64,000 nt of DNA from Bacteroidota bacterium (GTDB taxonomy: Bacteria; Bacteroidota; Bacteroidia; Cytophagales; Cyclobacteriaceae): NCBI GenBank assembly GCA_023428695.1, contig JAEYWY010000033.1, forward strand, positions 92,943-156,942. Direction: 5' to 3'. The position numbers and the translations under genes are program-made. Numbering within the stretch: position 1 is the first letter of the stretch; each line of letters begins with the position of its first letter. The notes below the pieces were generated by a model. The model saw only the letters and a list, made by a program, of their open reading frames with translations. It searched no databases and was not told the DNA's origin. Shown here piece by piece: positions 16,914 to 24,926 of this stretch.

Positions 16914-17965
16914 GCCTTGACCAGGATTAACGAATAATGCGTTCCGAAATTCGAATTAAGTATGAGCACATTCCGCACAGGACGGCTTACATGGCGGAAT
17001 ATCACGACCTCAGGAATATGACGTTCATAAATGATGCGAGCCGCAAGCCAAAGCGCGAACGACGACGCCACCGGATATTCACCACAAAGGTGTTTGAATA
17101 ATCCCATGTTGCTGCGCGGAAAAACCTGCTTCGTCAGGTCATCCAAAACGAGATCCTGTTTCCGATCACCGCTTTTTCCCAGCAAAACGAGGTCGACCTC
17201 GTTCGGGGCAACGCCAGCTTCACGAATAAATATTTCAACTGCATCGCGCAGCCTTTGCGGCGATGGCTTATAAAGCGTCGTAACGGATTGCACAGACGCC
17301 ATACACTTGTCATCCTGCGCGCCTGTGAGCACAAAGAATGCACTACCCTCGCCCTGGACGGTTCCTGGTCGTGATTGCGTGAACAAATTCAGCGTGCTGG
17401 CCTGTTTTCTCCGGAATACATCGAACCGCGAAAGGATAGTATGACTTACATCTGTGATTTCATCAAACGCTCCAAGTAGCAAGCGGTGATCGGGTGTTTC
17501 ACCGAGGTATATCAGGGCATCGAGCAAGGCATGTTCAAAAGAAAACGCACCGTGCGTAAACGTCTGATTGTAGCCCTGGCATTGAAGCAGCATCGCAATC
17601 GTTGATCCAATTGTGTTGTGCGTCGACTGGATGAATGGCGTCGGGTTAAGCGCATCCTCGCGGTTTTCGATCATACGCTTCAGAAAGCTGCCGGTATCTT
17701 CAAGGCAGCCATAGCCCGTTCCGGTGATGATGCCATCAGGAACATCCAATTCTGCATCGCGCAAAGCCATTAATCCCGAAATGATCCCCATCTTCATCAC
17801 GCGACTCAAACGTCTGAGTTGACGAGGGTCGAGCCAGTTTTCATATTCAGGTTCGACAGCGCGAAGAATCACACCGCGATAATCAAAGGCCTGCAACAGC
17901 AAAGCTTCGTCGTTCCAGCTTTGCTGCGGAGAAATTGTGCCCATGCCTTTGATAAATACTGCCAT
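16895..17965 (-). CDS. Ketosynthase-like protein without active-site cysteine (chain-length-factor-like)
   Basis: A 356-residue thiolase-fold protein that follows ketosynthase sequences, but the usual TACSS segment is replaced by FTHGAFSFEHA at residues 136-146, so there is no nucleophilic Cys. The HGTG and NxxxxGH histidine motifs are also not recognisable (LLGKSGD, FKHLCGEYP). This is the pattern of a chain-length factor that pairs with an active ketosynthase, as in type II polyketide systems and the ApeO/ApeC pair. The natural partner is the active KS encoded three bases upstream (17969-19168). Confidence 0.8.
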   Translation of the reverse strand: MAVFIKGMGTISPQQSWNDEALLLQAFDYRGVILRAVEPEYENWLDPRQLRRLSRVMKMGIISGLMALRDAELDVPDGIITGTGYGCLEDTGSFLKRMIENREDALNPTPFIQSTHNTIGSTIAMLLQCQGYNQTFTHGAFSFEHALLDALIYLGETPDHRLLLGAFDEITDVSHTILSRFDVFRRKQASTLNLFTQSRPGTVQGEGSAFFVLTGAQDDKCMASVQSVTTLYKPSPQRLRDAVEIFIREAGVAPNEVDLVLLGKSGDRKQDLVLDDLTKQVFPRSNMGLFKHLCGEYPVASSFALWLAARIIYERHIPEVVIFRHVSRPVRNVLILNSNFGTHYSLILVKACRDTF

Positions 17966-17968
17966 ACG

Positions 17969-19168
17969 CTATCGCGATCCTGAAAATATTACTGATGAAC
18001 AATTGCCTCCGAACCCGAACGAATTGCTCATCACGTGAGCGATTTCGGCATTCCTGAACTTAGTTTCGGGAATCAGTTCAACTTCCGGAACAGGCGTTTC
18101 GAAACCAAGGTTTGGAAACACACATTGATGTTTGATCGCCATTAACGAATACACTGCTTCGATCCCGCCACACGCACCCAGGGCATGCCCGGTAAAAGAT
18201 TTCGTGGAACTGAATGCAGGTGGATTGTCACCGAACAGACGACGTATCGCTGCACCTTCTGAGGCGTCGTTGTTTACAGTACCCGTGCCGTGTAAATTGA
18301 TGTAACTGATTTCTTCCGGAGTAAGTCCCGCCATATCCAGCGCGTTTTTCATCGCATGATACGATCCGCGTCCTTCCGGAGACGAAGCCGTTTGATGAAA
18401 CGCATCACTTGTGTTTGCATATCCGCTGACAATCGCAAATGGCGTTAACGTTTCCTCCTCGACAACGCGGTCGGATACAAGAACAACAAACCCCGCTCCT
18501 TCCCCCAGGTTCAACCCGTTTCGTGAAGCATCAAATGGACGGCAACGTTGTTGATCGAGGATCATAAGGCTGTTGAAACCGTTCAATGTAAAACGGGTGA
18601 GACAATCGGAACCACCGGCGAAAACGATGTCCAGTTTATTCTGCATAATCAAGCGCGCTCCGTAGATGATTGCATTCACGGACGAAGAACACGCCGTATT
18701 TATCGTGCTGACAAATCCGCGGATATCCAACGCATCCGCTATCGCTTCAGTCGTCCTGCCGCATTCGTGGCGTACAATATCACGGAGCCGGCCTCTGTTA
18801 GTGTCTTCAATAAACGAAGGAAAAAACTTTTCGCTACGATCCATCCCGCCTACGGTCGTACCCGAAATCAATCCGACGCGCCAGAAATCCATGTTCCTTA
18901 TTCCGCAGTCAAGATACGCCTCCTTCGCGGCGTGAATTCCCAGAAGTGCTGTGCGCGTCAGGTACCGGGAAGCACCGGTTCGATATGCGAGTTCATCATT
19001 TGTAAGCTTGACCTCACCAACCGGGAGCCTCGAAGCATGCACAGAGTCGAGCACCATCATTTCGGCAATCCCGCTCATGCCATTTTCCAATGCGAAAAAG
19101 TTCTCGGACCATGTATTTCCAATGGCCGAAATTACTCCTGCGCCGGCAACATGGACTGAAGGTTTCAC
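17969..19168 (-). CDS. 3-oxoacyl-ACP synthase (FabF-type, active)
   Basis: A 399-residue KAS II-like condensing enzyme. All catalytic motifs are present: INTACSSSVNA (nucleophilic Cys), LHGTGTVNND (first His) and SFTGHALGACGG (second His). It should extend the polyene by two carbons per cycle from malonyl-ACP. Immediate linkage to the Cys-less homologue downstream and to an ACP upstream (6-base gap) suggests a KS:CLF pair fed by that ACP. It is one of three active ketosynthases in the operon. Confidence 0.88.
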   Translation of the reverse strand: MKPSVHVAGAGVISAIGNTWSENFFALENGMSGIAEMMVLDSVHASRLPVGEVKLTNDELAYRTGASRYLTRTALLGIHAAKEAYLDCGIRNMDFWRVGLISGTTVGGMDRSEKFFPSFIEDTNRGRLRDIVRHECGRTTEAIADALDIRGFVSTINTACSSSVNAIIYGARLIMQNKLDIVFAGGSDCLTRFTLNGFNSLMILDQQRCRPFDASRNGLNLGEGAGFVVLVSDRVVEEETLTPFAIVSGYANTSDAFHQTASSPEGRGSYHAMKNALDMAGLTPEEISYINLHGTGTVNNDASEGAAIRRLFGDNPPAFSSTKSFTGHALGACGGIEAVYSLMAIKHQCVFPNLGFETPVPEVELIPETKFRNAEIAHVMSNSFGFGGNCSSVIFSGSR

Positions 19169-19173
19169 GTCGG

Positions 19174-19431
19174 TTAAGCTGGTTTATGAGACGTTATGTA
19201 TTCTGCGATGGTTTTAACGGACCGGAAAATCTTTGGTCCCTCCTGGGGGTTTTCAATTTTGACCTGATACTTCTGCTGGAGTAGCACGATCAGCTCCAGG
19301 GCATCAATGGAATCCAGCCCGAGGCCTTCAACAAAAAGCGGTTGGTCATCGCCAATGTCCTCGGGCTTCAGGTGTTTTAAATTCAACGCCTCAATTATCT
19401 GTCGTTTCAGATCTGCCATCAACTGTTCCAT
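19174..19431 (-). CDS. Acyl carrier protein (pigment operon, second copy)
   Basis: An 85-residue ACP. The phosphopantetheine attachment site is GLDSID, Ser41 when counted from the ATG at 19431. A second possible start (19419) shares a TGATG junction with the upstream gene and would remove four residues. The acidic helix II typical of ACPs is visible (DSIDALELIVLLQ). It carries the growing polyene and should be modified by the acpS product of the same operon. Confidence 0.88.
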   Translation of the reverse strand: MEQLMADLKRQIIEALNLKHLKPEDIGDDQPLFVEGLGLDSIDALELIVLLQQKYQVKIENPQEGPKIFRSVKTIAEYITSHKPA

Positions 19432-20042
19432 AATGCCTGACTATATAATTTACTTACTTGTTCTATCGTATGTGGCAAAGCCATTCCCCGCGGTTCTCTT
19501 TCAACCAAATATAACAAAACGTCGTGGTCGTGCTCCATTACGTCAACCCAACCGGCCAGACAAGCGCGCATTTCCGTTACTTTGAACGTTTCCTGCACAT
19601 ACGGCACCAGGAAACCCGGGTCAAATTCGTTAGTTACAAAGAAAGCGTTTTCGCCTTTGATTCCATGGCGGATGCAGATTTCGCCGGCTACGATATTTGG
19701 TAGTGTGTACACGAATATCGCCGGACTAGGCGCCTTCTGTGCCGCTTCGAGGTACCGTTTATCCGTGTCCAAGCTTGCATTTTTGTTCGAAAGAATAATT
19801 CCTTTCGCGCCTGGCGGAAGATTATTTATCGGATACTTTTTGGTCAATAATTCTGCAGCAAGAAATCCGGCTCCGGAAAGTCTGTCCATTTTATAAAAAC
19901 GCGGATAGTCAATCCCGGTAATTTCATAAATGCGTTCCCAGAATTTCGCCGGTTCGTCCCTGACGTCTGGCTGAGTCAACAGCTCGCCGTCGCAGAAGAC
20001 CATATTCTCCCTGATACGCACGAATCCGGTAACCGTCAGCAT
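19419..20042 (-). CDS. Small ketosynthase-like protein (N-terminal half of thiolase fold)
   Basis: The 207-residue protein has no full catalytic triad but shows pieces typical of a condensing-enzyme N-terminal half: the segment GIILSNKNASLDTDKRY and, later, SPAIFVYTLPNIVAGEICI. It is probably a structural or regulatory KS-like subunit; small proteins of this type recur in aryl-polyene and flexirubin clusters, usually annotated as '3-oxoacyl-ACP synthase'. No Cys lies at the expected nucleophile position. Function is unproven. Junctions are tight: one base shared with the methyltransferase stop and 13 bases with the ACP. Confidence 0.6.
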   Translation of the reverse strand: MLTVTGFVRIRENMVFCDGELLTQPDVRDEPAKFWERIYEITGIDYPRFYKMDRLSGAGFLAAELLTKKYPINNLPPGAKGIILSNKNASLDTDKRYLEAAQKAPSPAIFVYTLPNIVAGEICIRHGIKGENAFFVTNEFDPGFLVPYVQETFKVTEMRACLAGWVDVMEHDHDVLLYLVEREPRGMALPHTIEQVSKLYSQALWNS

Positions 20043-21115
20043 CAGTTTTGTTTTTCAGGTTGACAGGTAAGCAACGTATGGCTTACACCAATGCCGTCGT
20101 GTTGTGCTGTTACGGCAAGTCCCGACTTTGTAACAAGATCGATGAACGTTTCAGCTTTATACATCTGACTGTTACCGTTCGCCATCGCAGTGAAATAAAG
20201 CGAAGTCTGTTGTAATGAAAACGCCGCTGCACGAAAGCGCTGGCGATTCCAGAACGGTTCAAGAATGAAAATCATTCCACCCGGATCAAGTGCCTGAACA
20301 CATCGTTTGAGAATCATCACGATTTGTTCATCTGAAAAGCAGTCGAGGAACTGGCTCATCCAAATCGCATCAAAGCCCGTTGGAAATGGTTGTGATTCGT
20401 CAAGGATGTTGCACGCATGAAAGTCGATACGCGAAGCAAACCCCGCCTCATCAATACGTGGTCGGGCCATTCCTACCTGACCAGGCAGATCCATGATCGT
20501 TACTTTCACATCCGGATCGTGACGAAAACATTGCAGCGCCCACTTGCCGGTGTTTCCGCCGATGTCGAGCAACTTGCGTGGCCGCGATTCGAATACGATG
20601 GGCAACACTTCAGGAAAGGCCACATCGGAGTAATAGTGATCAAAAGCAAACCAGCTTTTTTGAACCTGTTCCGGTAACCGCGACAAGCCTTCGTAAATCG
20701 TATTCCAATCACCGAACGTTTTCAGGCCTTCCGGCTTACCGTTCTTTATACTTTCATCCAGGTTGAACAAACCCTTGTAACACACGTCATGAATGAAATC
20801 AAGATTTACACGGGTGAGTTGATCATGAAGAATGAAGTGCGTTGTTTTTGTGATGAAATAGTGTTTATCGCGGCAGACGAGCAACCCAATGCCAAGTGCT
20901 GCTTCCACCAGGACGCGAACTCCGTAGTGCGGCAGACCCGTAGTTTCAACGATCGCGTCCAAAGTAATCCCTTCAGGTTTGCTTTCAACGATGGAAAGGA
21001 TACCTGTATCGCGTAGCGTCCGCGTTGCCTGAAAAACGACCGGGGCAAAGGCAATCCATTGAGCCTTTTCCCTGGCTTCGAGAGCGGTAAGCGTATCGGA
21101 TTCAAAAAAATTCAT
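20042..21115 (-). CDS. SAM-dependent O-methyltransferase (plant/actinobacterial type II fold)
   Basis: A 357-residue enzyme with an N-terminal helical, winged-helix dimerisation region (about residues 1-110, including TLDAIVETTGLP) and a C-terminal Rossmann methyltransferase domain. The SAM-binding loop is LLDIGGNTGKWA near residue 186. Related enzymes methylate phenolic hydroxyls or small acyl chains. Here the likely target is the aromatic head of the aryl polyene; ring methylation is known in this pigment class. The substrate is inferred from context only. Confidence 0.82.
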   Translation of the reverse strand: MNFFESDTLTALEAREKAQWIAFAPVVFQATRTLRDTGILSIVESKPEGITLDAIVETTGLPHYGVRVLVEAALGIGLLVCRDKHYFITKTTHFILHDQLTRVNLDFIHDVCYKGLFNLDESIKNGKPEGLKTFGDWNTIYEGLSRLPEQVQKSWFAFDHYYSDVAFPEVLPIVFESRPRKLLDIGGNTGKWALQCFRHDPDVKVTIMDLPGQVGMARPRIDEAGFASRIDFHACNILDESQPFPTGFDAIWMSQFLDCFSDEQIVMILKRCVQALDPGGMIFILEPFWNRQRFRAAAFSLQQTSLYFTAMANGNSQMYKAETFIDLVTKSGLAVTAQHDGIGVSHTLLTCQPEKQN

Positions 21116-21124
21116 TCATCAGGT

Positions 21125-22225
21125 TTATTTCTCAAACACAATTGCGGCATTGCAGCCACCAAATCCCGACGCGGTTTTCAGCAGCTTTCGAATTGGCCAC
21201 GCCTGCGTTTTTGTTATCACCTTAAGCGGCATCGAAACACCACGTGTTTCAAAGCCAAGGGTACCAATTACTTCGTCATTGATGAGTGAGCGTAACGAGA
21301 TGGCACTCTCCAGAACGCCCGCGGCACCCAGTGTATGACCAAAATAACTCTTAAGGCTGTTTACAGGTACGCCTTCAAAGCCCGCAAGGAAAAATGCTTT
21401 CGCCTCCATTTCATCATTGTAAAGCGTTGCCGTGCCATGGGCAGAAACAAAGTCAATATCGGTACGCTTGATCTTCGCTGTTGTAATCGCGTTTGAAATG
21501 GCCAGTGCAAGTTCTTCACCTGTGCGCGAAGGTCCTGAGATGTGATTGGCGTCGTTGCTTAATCCTTCGCCGGTAAATGCAACGCGGTAATCACCGCCGG
21601 CCGAATCCGGTTCCGCGGTAAGTACCATCGCTGCTGCAGCTTCGCCGAGGTTTATCCCGTTCCGTCGTGCGTCGAAAGGCCGGCATACTTCCGGACTCAA
21701 TGCCTGAAGACTCTTGAATCCTGATACAACAAAATGCGAGACGACGTCAGCACCGACGACAACGGCATGGTCAAAATGCCCGCCCTGGATAAATCGTTTC
21801 GCCACAATCAACCCGAGCACTCCTGATATACACGCGTTACTAACGACGCGGCTATGCCTGAAGCCAAAATGTTTCGCAAGGCGCGACGCGCTGCCTGAAA
21901 GACTGAGCGAATCAACGCCACCGTTATCCGCCGACTCGATGTTTCCCTTTGTCGTGGATAACACGAACAGGGTTCGTTCGGTGTTAATCTTGATGCGTCC
22001 AAGCACCCCTTCCAACGAGCGTGCGCAGAGCGATTCAAAACGCGTAAACCCATCGACAGAAATTTCATCTTCAATCCATGAAATCTTAAATACCTCATCC
22101 GGAACATTCGGAAAAACAAAATCCCGAACGCCGGTTTCACCTTTGCGGACACGGTCGAAATTGACATCACTGCCATTGCCCAATGGAGAAACAATCCAGT
22201 CCGCAACCGCCCACACTTTTCTCAT
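21125..22225 (-). CDS. 3-oxoacyl-ACP synthase (third active ketosynthase)
   Basis: A condensing enzyme of about 366 residues with nucleophile motif SNACISG, first His in SAHGTATLYND and second His in SYFGHTLGAAG. It is more divergent than the other two and may handle the first, aryl-primed condensation or a separate acyl chain. The start at 22225 (MRKVWAVADW) is chosen because it forms an ATGA overlap with the thioesterase stop; a start at 22240 would overlap further and add five atypical residues. Confidence 0.85.
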   Translation of the reverse strand: MRKVWAVADWIVSPLGNGSDVNFDRVRKGETGVRDFVFPNVPDEVFKISWIEDEISVDGFTRFESLCARSLEGVLGRIKINTERTLFVLSTTKGNIESADNGGVDSLSLSGSASRLAKHFGFRHSRVVSNACISGVLGLIVAKRFIQGGHFDHAVVVGADVVSHFVVSGFKSLQALSPEVCRPFDARRNGINLGEAAAAMVLTAEPDSAGGDYRVAFTGEGLSNDANHISGPSRTGEELALAISNAITTAKIKRTDIDFVSAHGTATLYNDEMEAKAFFLAGFEGVPVNSLKSYFGHTLGAAGVLESAISLRSLINDEVIGTLGFETRGVSMPLKVITKTQAWPIRKLLKTASGFGGCNAAIVFEK

Positions 22226-22650
22226 TTGCCCTGTCCCCATTTGTTAAGCCACGAATCAAAGAACGGCGGAATCGTCAACTGAAGTTGAAACGTTTTCATA
22301 TCCACAAATACCTGAATCGATGTTCCGGTCGCAACCACGTCACCGGTTGCACGATCCCACATCTTATAAGAAAATTTAATCTTGGCAGCGGGAGACGATT
22401 CGAAGATGGTTTCAACGACCACCGTGTCACCATAGCGTAACGGTTTTTTATAATCACATTGTACCGACACAATGGGAACAGCCAGACCATTCCGATAGAA
22501 ATCCAGGTAAGAAACGCCGTATTGTTTGCCAAATGCTTCCCTGCCATCTTCAAAGTATCGCAGGTAGTGGCCATGCCAAACGATCCCAAGCGGATCAGCT
22601 TCGTTAAATCGTACGGTTACTTCTGTCTGATGCGTTAACGTCTCCGGCAT
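22222..22650 (-). CDS. Acyl-CoA/ACP thioesterase (4HBT hotdog family)
   Basis: A 4-hydroxybenzoyl-CoA-thioesterase-like hotdog protein of about 142 residues. The catalytic Asp-type motif VRFNEADPLGIVWHGHYLRY is visible near the N-terminus. It could release the finished polyene from ACP or edit stalled intermediates. The start at 22650 (MPETLTHQTEV) is favoured: it has a good GAGGAG Shine-Dalgarno sequence eight bases upstream, unusual for this genome, and it removes a basic, non-homologous leader. Confidence 0.85.
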   Translation of the reverse strand: MPETLTHQTEVTVRFNEADPLGIVWHGHYLRYFEDGREAFGKQYGVSYLDFYRNGLAVPIVSVQCDYKKPLRYGDTVVVETIFESSPAAKIKFSYKMWDRATGDVVATGTSIQVFVDMKTFQLQLTIPPFFDSWLNKWGQGK

Positions 22651-22678
22651 TATACAACTCCTCTCAACGTGGTGCCCG

Positions 22679-23305
22679 TCAGGAATGGCGCGCTCTCCAC
22701 ATTTCAAATTCCTTCTTCTTAATCGCTTCGATGATGCCATAAAGCGATCCACCCCAGTAGTTCCTTAGTCCAAATCCTTTTGGCTTGCCTTTGAGATTTT
22801 GCGTTATCAGCACCTTGCCGGTACCGAGGTCAATAAATGTTACCCAGACGGATGCAGACTCATCAAGCTTACTGAACGCCTCAATATTGAACATCAATCC
22901 GATTCCGCTCAAGCCGCTGAAATCATACGACGAAATTATTTCTTCGATATCGGATTCGCGCAGTCGCACATAATCACGCGTATCATTGGAGAGGAGATCC
23001 GCCGGATCAAGATTCGCATTGTGGTCCAACGTCACTTCGATATTTTTCTCGATGCGATCACGACCTATCGCTTTCCCGATGTTGTACTTCTCGGGCTCGT
23101 TGATGACGAGTTGATTTATTGATTCCATCAGTCGAAGGATGTCGGAATGCGAGCCGAGCCGCTCCCGATCACCGATAAACTTTGCTTTTGAAAAGTCGAC
23201 GCCAAGCCACGTAACCTGAGTGCCAGGGTTGAAGATATCCCGTTTATTTTGTCCGTACGCAAAGAATGCGGAGAAAGACAACAGTAGAAGAACGATTTTT
23301 CTCAT
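22679..23305 (-). CDS. Secreted protein of unknown function in the pigment operon
   Basis: From ATG 23305 the protein begins with a clear signal peptide (MRKIVLLLLSFSAFFAYGQ), giving a periplasmic or outer-membrane-facing product of about 190 residues. I do not recognise a named domain. Visible features are an IFNPGTQVTWLGVDFSKAKF start, acidic middle helices, and a strand-rich C-terminus ending in KKKEFEMWRARH. Similar small exported proteins occur in flexirubin clusters. It lies 4 bases downstream of a dehydratase gene. A role in pigment placement is only a guess. Confidence 0.6.
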   Translation of the reverse strand: MRKIVLLLLSFSAFFAYGQNKRDIFNPGTQVTWLGVDFSKAKFIGDRERLGSHSDILRLMESINQLVINEPEKYNIGKAIGRDRIEKNIEVTLDHNANLDPADLLSNDTRDYVRLRESDIEEIISSYDFSGLSGIGLMFNIEAFSKLDESASVWVTFIDLGTGKVLITQNLKGKPKGFGLRNYWGGSLYGIIEAIKKKEFEMWRARHS

Positions 23306-23309
23306 ATGA

Positions 23310-23735
23310 CTACGATTGAATTTTTGCAAAGATTCGCATTTCACAGGTACACAACGACTCACCATCAAGTGTCACTTCGCCTGTGGCAACGGTAAGGTCC
23401 AATACCTTATTTGTGATTTTGACTCTGGTCGTGATCGTCGTACCCAGCGGTGGCAACGCCTTAATTTCGAGGTTCTTTACGGCAGCAATGTAACCTATCG
23501 GTATCGGCACTCCTTTTTCAAGACATTGATGTCCTACGTGCACGGCCGCTGTTTGTGCGATGTTTTCGACAAGCCCGGGCTCAGCAAGAAAACCATCAGA
23601 CGCAAATACGTTATCAACAGCAAGGTGCAGTTGTGTGACCGCATGCGATTCACTTGCCTCAACAAGATTGTGGACCATTACGATCGGGTCGCGCTGAGGT
23701 ATGTACTGCGTAATATTGTCTCTTGTTGCTATCAA
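23310..23735 (-). CDS. Hotdog-fold dehydratase-like protein (Glu-bearing partner lacking catalytic His)
   Basis: A 141-residue FabZ-like protein. The N-terminal YIPQRDPIVMV matches the FabZ LLPHRYPFLLV region. The central helix LVENIAQTAA keeps the catalytic Glu (Glu57). The segment that should contain GHFPG is missing (NVFASDGFLAEPG), so the catalytic His is absent. The dehydratase at 14558-14923 has the His but not the Glu. The pair therefore looks like one split active site, comparable to ApeI/ApeP. The protein should take part in polyene double-bond formation. Confidence 0.78.
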   Translation of the reverse strand: MIATRDNITQYIPQRDPIVMVHNLVEASESHAVTQLHLAVDNVFASDGFLAEPGLVENIAQTAAVHVGHQCLEKGVPIPIGYIAAVKNLEIKALPPLGTTITTRVKITNKVLDLTVATGEVTLDGESLCTCEMRIFAKIQS

Positions 23736-23780
23736 AGTCAGATAAAATCAGGTTACTAAAGTTTCTCTTTCGACGCGTGA

Positions 23781-24662
23781 TTAACTCCAAAAGTTATAAT
23801 AATTAAACCACTGTTGCGGATATAGCCGGACTTTTTCTTCAAACTGGTTCACGAAAAATCGCATAAGTCGTCGGCTGAATTCATGTTTGGTTTCATTGGC
23901 ATCCCTTGACGGCGCGGGTAAACCAAGGAAATGATAATGCGTACTACCTTCCTTAAAAGCAAACACCACACAGACAGGTACATCGAAAGTTGCAGCCAGG
24001 ACAAACGGCCCCGCCGGAAACCTCGCTTCAGCTCCCAGGAACAAAAGTTGTTCCGTTTTTCCCGAATCAACAAAGCGATCTGCATGCAAACACACGAGTT
24101 CATTCTTCTGCAACGCCTCTCCAATCGCATAAACATGAGACAAGTCGTCCCGGATAACGATCACGTTAAAGTTCCGTTCTCCGGTTACGGATTCGAGATA
24201 CGATTTTATTTTTTCATGCTCCGCATCGTACATCACGACGTTTATTCTGGTGTCGAGACGCCGAAGCAAATGACCCGCTACTTCCCAGTTGCCGACGTGT
24301 CCGCTAAGGAGAATTCCACCCCTTCCCTGCTCTACCATTTTTCTGAGAAACGTCTCGCCGTCGAAGTCATATGTGAACCGGTTTTCGATTCCTGCCATTA
24401 CAACAACCTTGTCAAGGATTGTCTGACCAAAAACGTAGTAGTTCGAATAGACTCCGGACAACGCCCGCAATACCGGAAATTTATGCCGTTGATGGAAGTA
24501 TGCGTAGATGTGTCTGGAAGATGACCAGGAGAAAAGAAAATAATAAAGCGCGACAAAGCGGAGCAGCAGATAGGCCGGGCCGACGCCGAAATTCTTGATT
24601 ATATAAACAAAGATGCTGTATCCCAGGCGGTTGCCGCGAGATTTGCCTTGCCATTGCGGCAT
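23781..24662 (-). CDS. LpxL/HtrB-type lysophospholipid acyltransferase
   Basis: A 293-residue membrane-associated acyltransferase of the lipid A late acyltransferase family. The HX4E catalytic motif is GHVGNWE (His122, Glu127), and an N-terminal hydrophobic segment near residues 15-47 anchors it. Further family features are CLHADRF and ARFPAGPF. In the pigment operon it may transfer the polyene acyl chain from ACP to a lipid or alcohol acceptor, which would explain how an aryl polyene becomes an ester anchored in the outer membrane. The acceptor is not known. It ends one base before the next gene starts. Confidence 0.85.
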   Translation of the reverse strand: MPQWQGKSRGNRLGYSIFVYIIKNFGVGPAYLLLRFVALYYFLFSWSSSRHIYAYFHQRHKFPVLRALSGVYSNYYVFGQTILDKVVVMAGIENRFTYDFDGETFLRKMVEQGRGGILLSGHVGNWEVAGHLLRRLDTRINVVMYDAEHEKIKSYLESVTGERNFNVIVIRDDLSHVYAIGEALQKNELVCLHADRFVDSGKTEQLLFLGAEARFPAGPFVLAATFDVPVCVVFAFKEGSTHYHFLGLPAPSRDANETKHEFSRRLMRFFVNQFEEKVRLYPQQWFNYYNFWS

Positions 24663-24663
24663 G

Positions 24664-24924
24664 TCATGAAGTCGTTACTTTTGATGCGACCCGGTTCTCA
24701 ACGTAGTCGTAAAAATTCTGAAACGTCACGATGGAAGCAAAGTCCTCCGGTTTCACTTTGAATCCGAAGTTGCTTTCAATCACCACAACGAGATCGATGT
24801 AGTCCAGGCTATCCAACTCAAGAGTCTCGCGTAAATTTCCGTCTGCAGTAATTTTTGAAGCCTCCACCTCAAATTCCTCCACCAGAAAATCATTGATCTT
24901 TTCAATAATTGCAGTCTTATCCAT
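24664..24924 (-). CDS. Acyl carrier protein (pigment operon, first copy)
   Basis: An 86-residue ACP with attachment site LDSLDYIDL (Ser39 from ATG 24924). The start at 24924 (MDKTAIIEKIND) gives a typical ACP N-terminus; an alternative five codons upstream would overlap the KS stop. It is encoded between a ketosynthase and the LpxL-type acyltransferase, so it may be the carrier from which the acyl chain is handed over. The two ACPs of the operon differ in sequence and probably serve different condensing enzymes. Confidence 0.88.
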   Translation of the reverse strand: MDKTAIIEKINDFLVEEFEVEASKITADGNLRETLELDSLDYIDLVVVIESNFGFKVKPEDFASIVTFQNFYDYVENRVASKVTTS

Positions 24925-24926
24925 CG

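Noticed and set aside
18548..19159. A 203-codon open frame on the plus strand inside the ketosynthase gene
   Set aside because: It is antisense to a gene with full catalytic motifs and has no recognisable domain.
23931..24524. A 197-codon plus-strand frame opposite the LpxL-type acyltransferase
   Set aside because: It is antisense to a clearly conserved gene; the composition is arginine- and cysteine-scattered as expected of a shadow frame.
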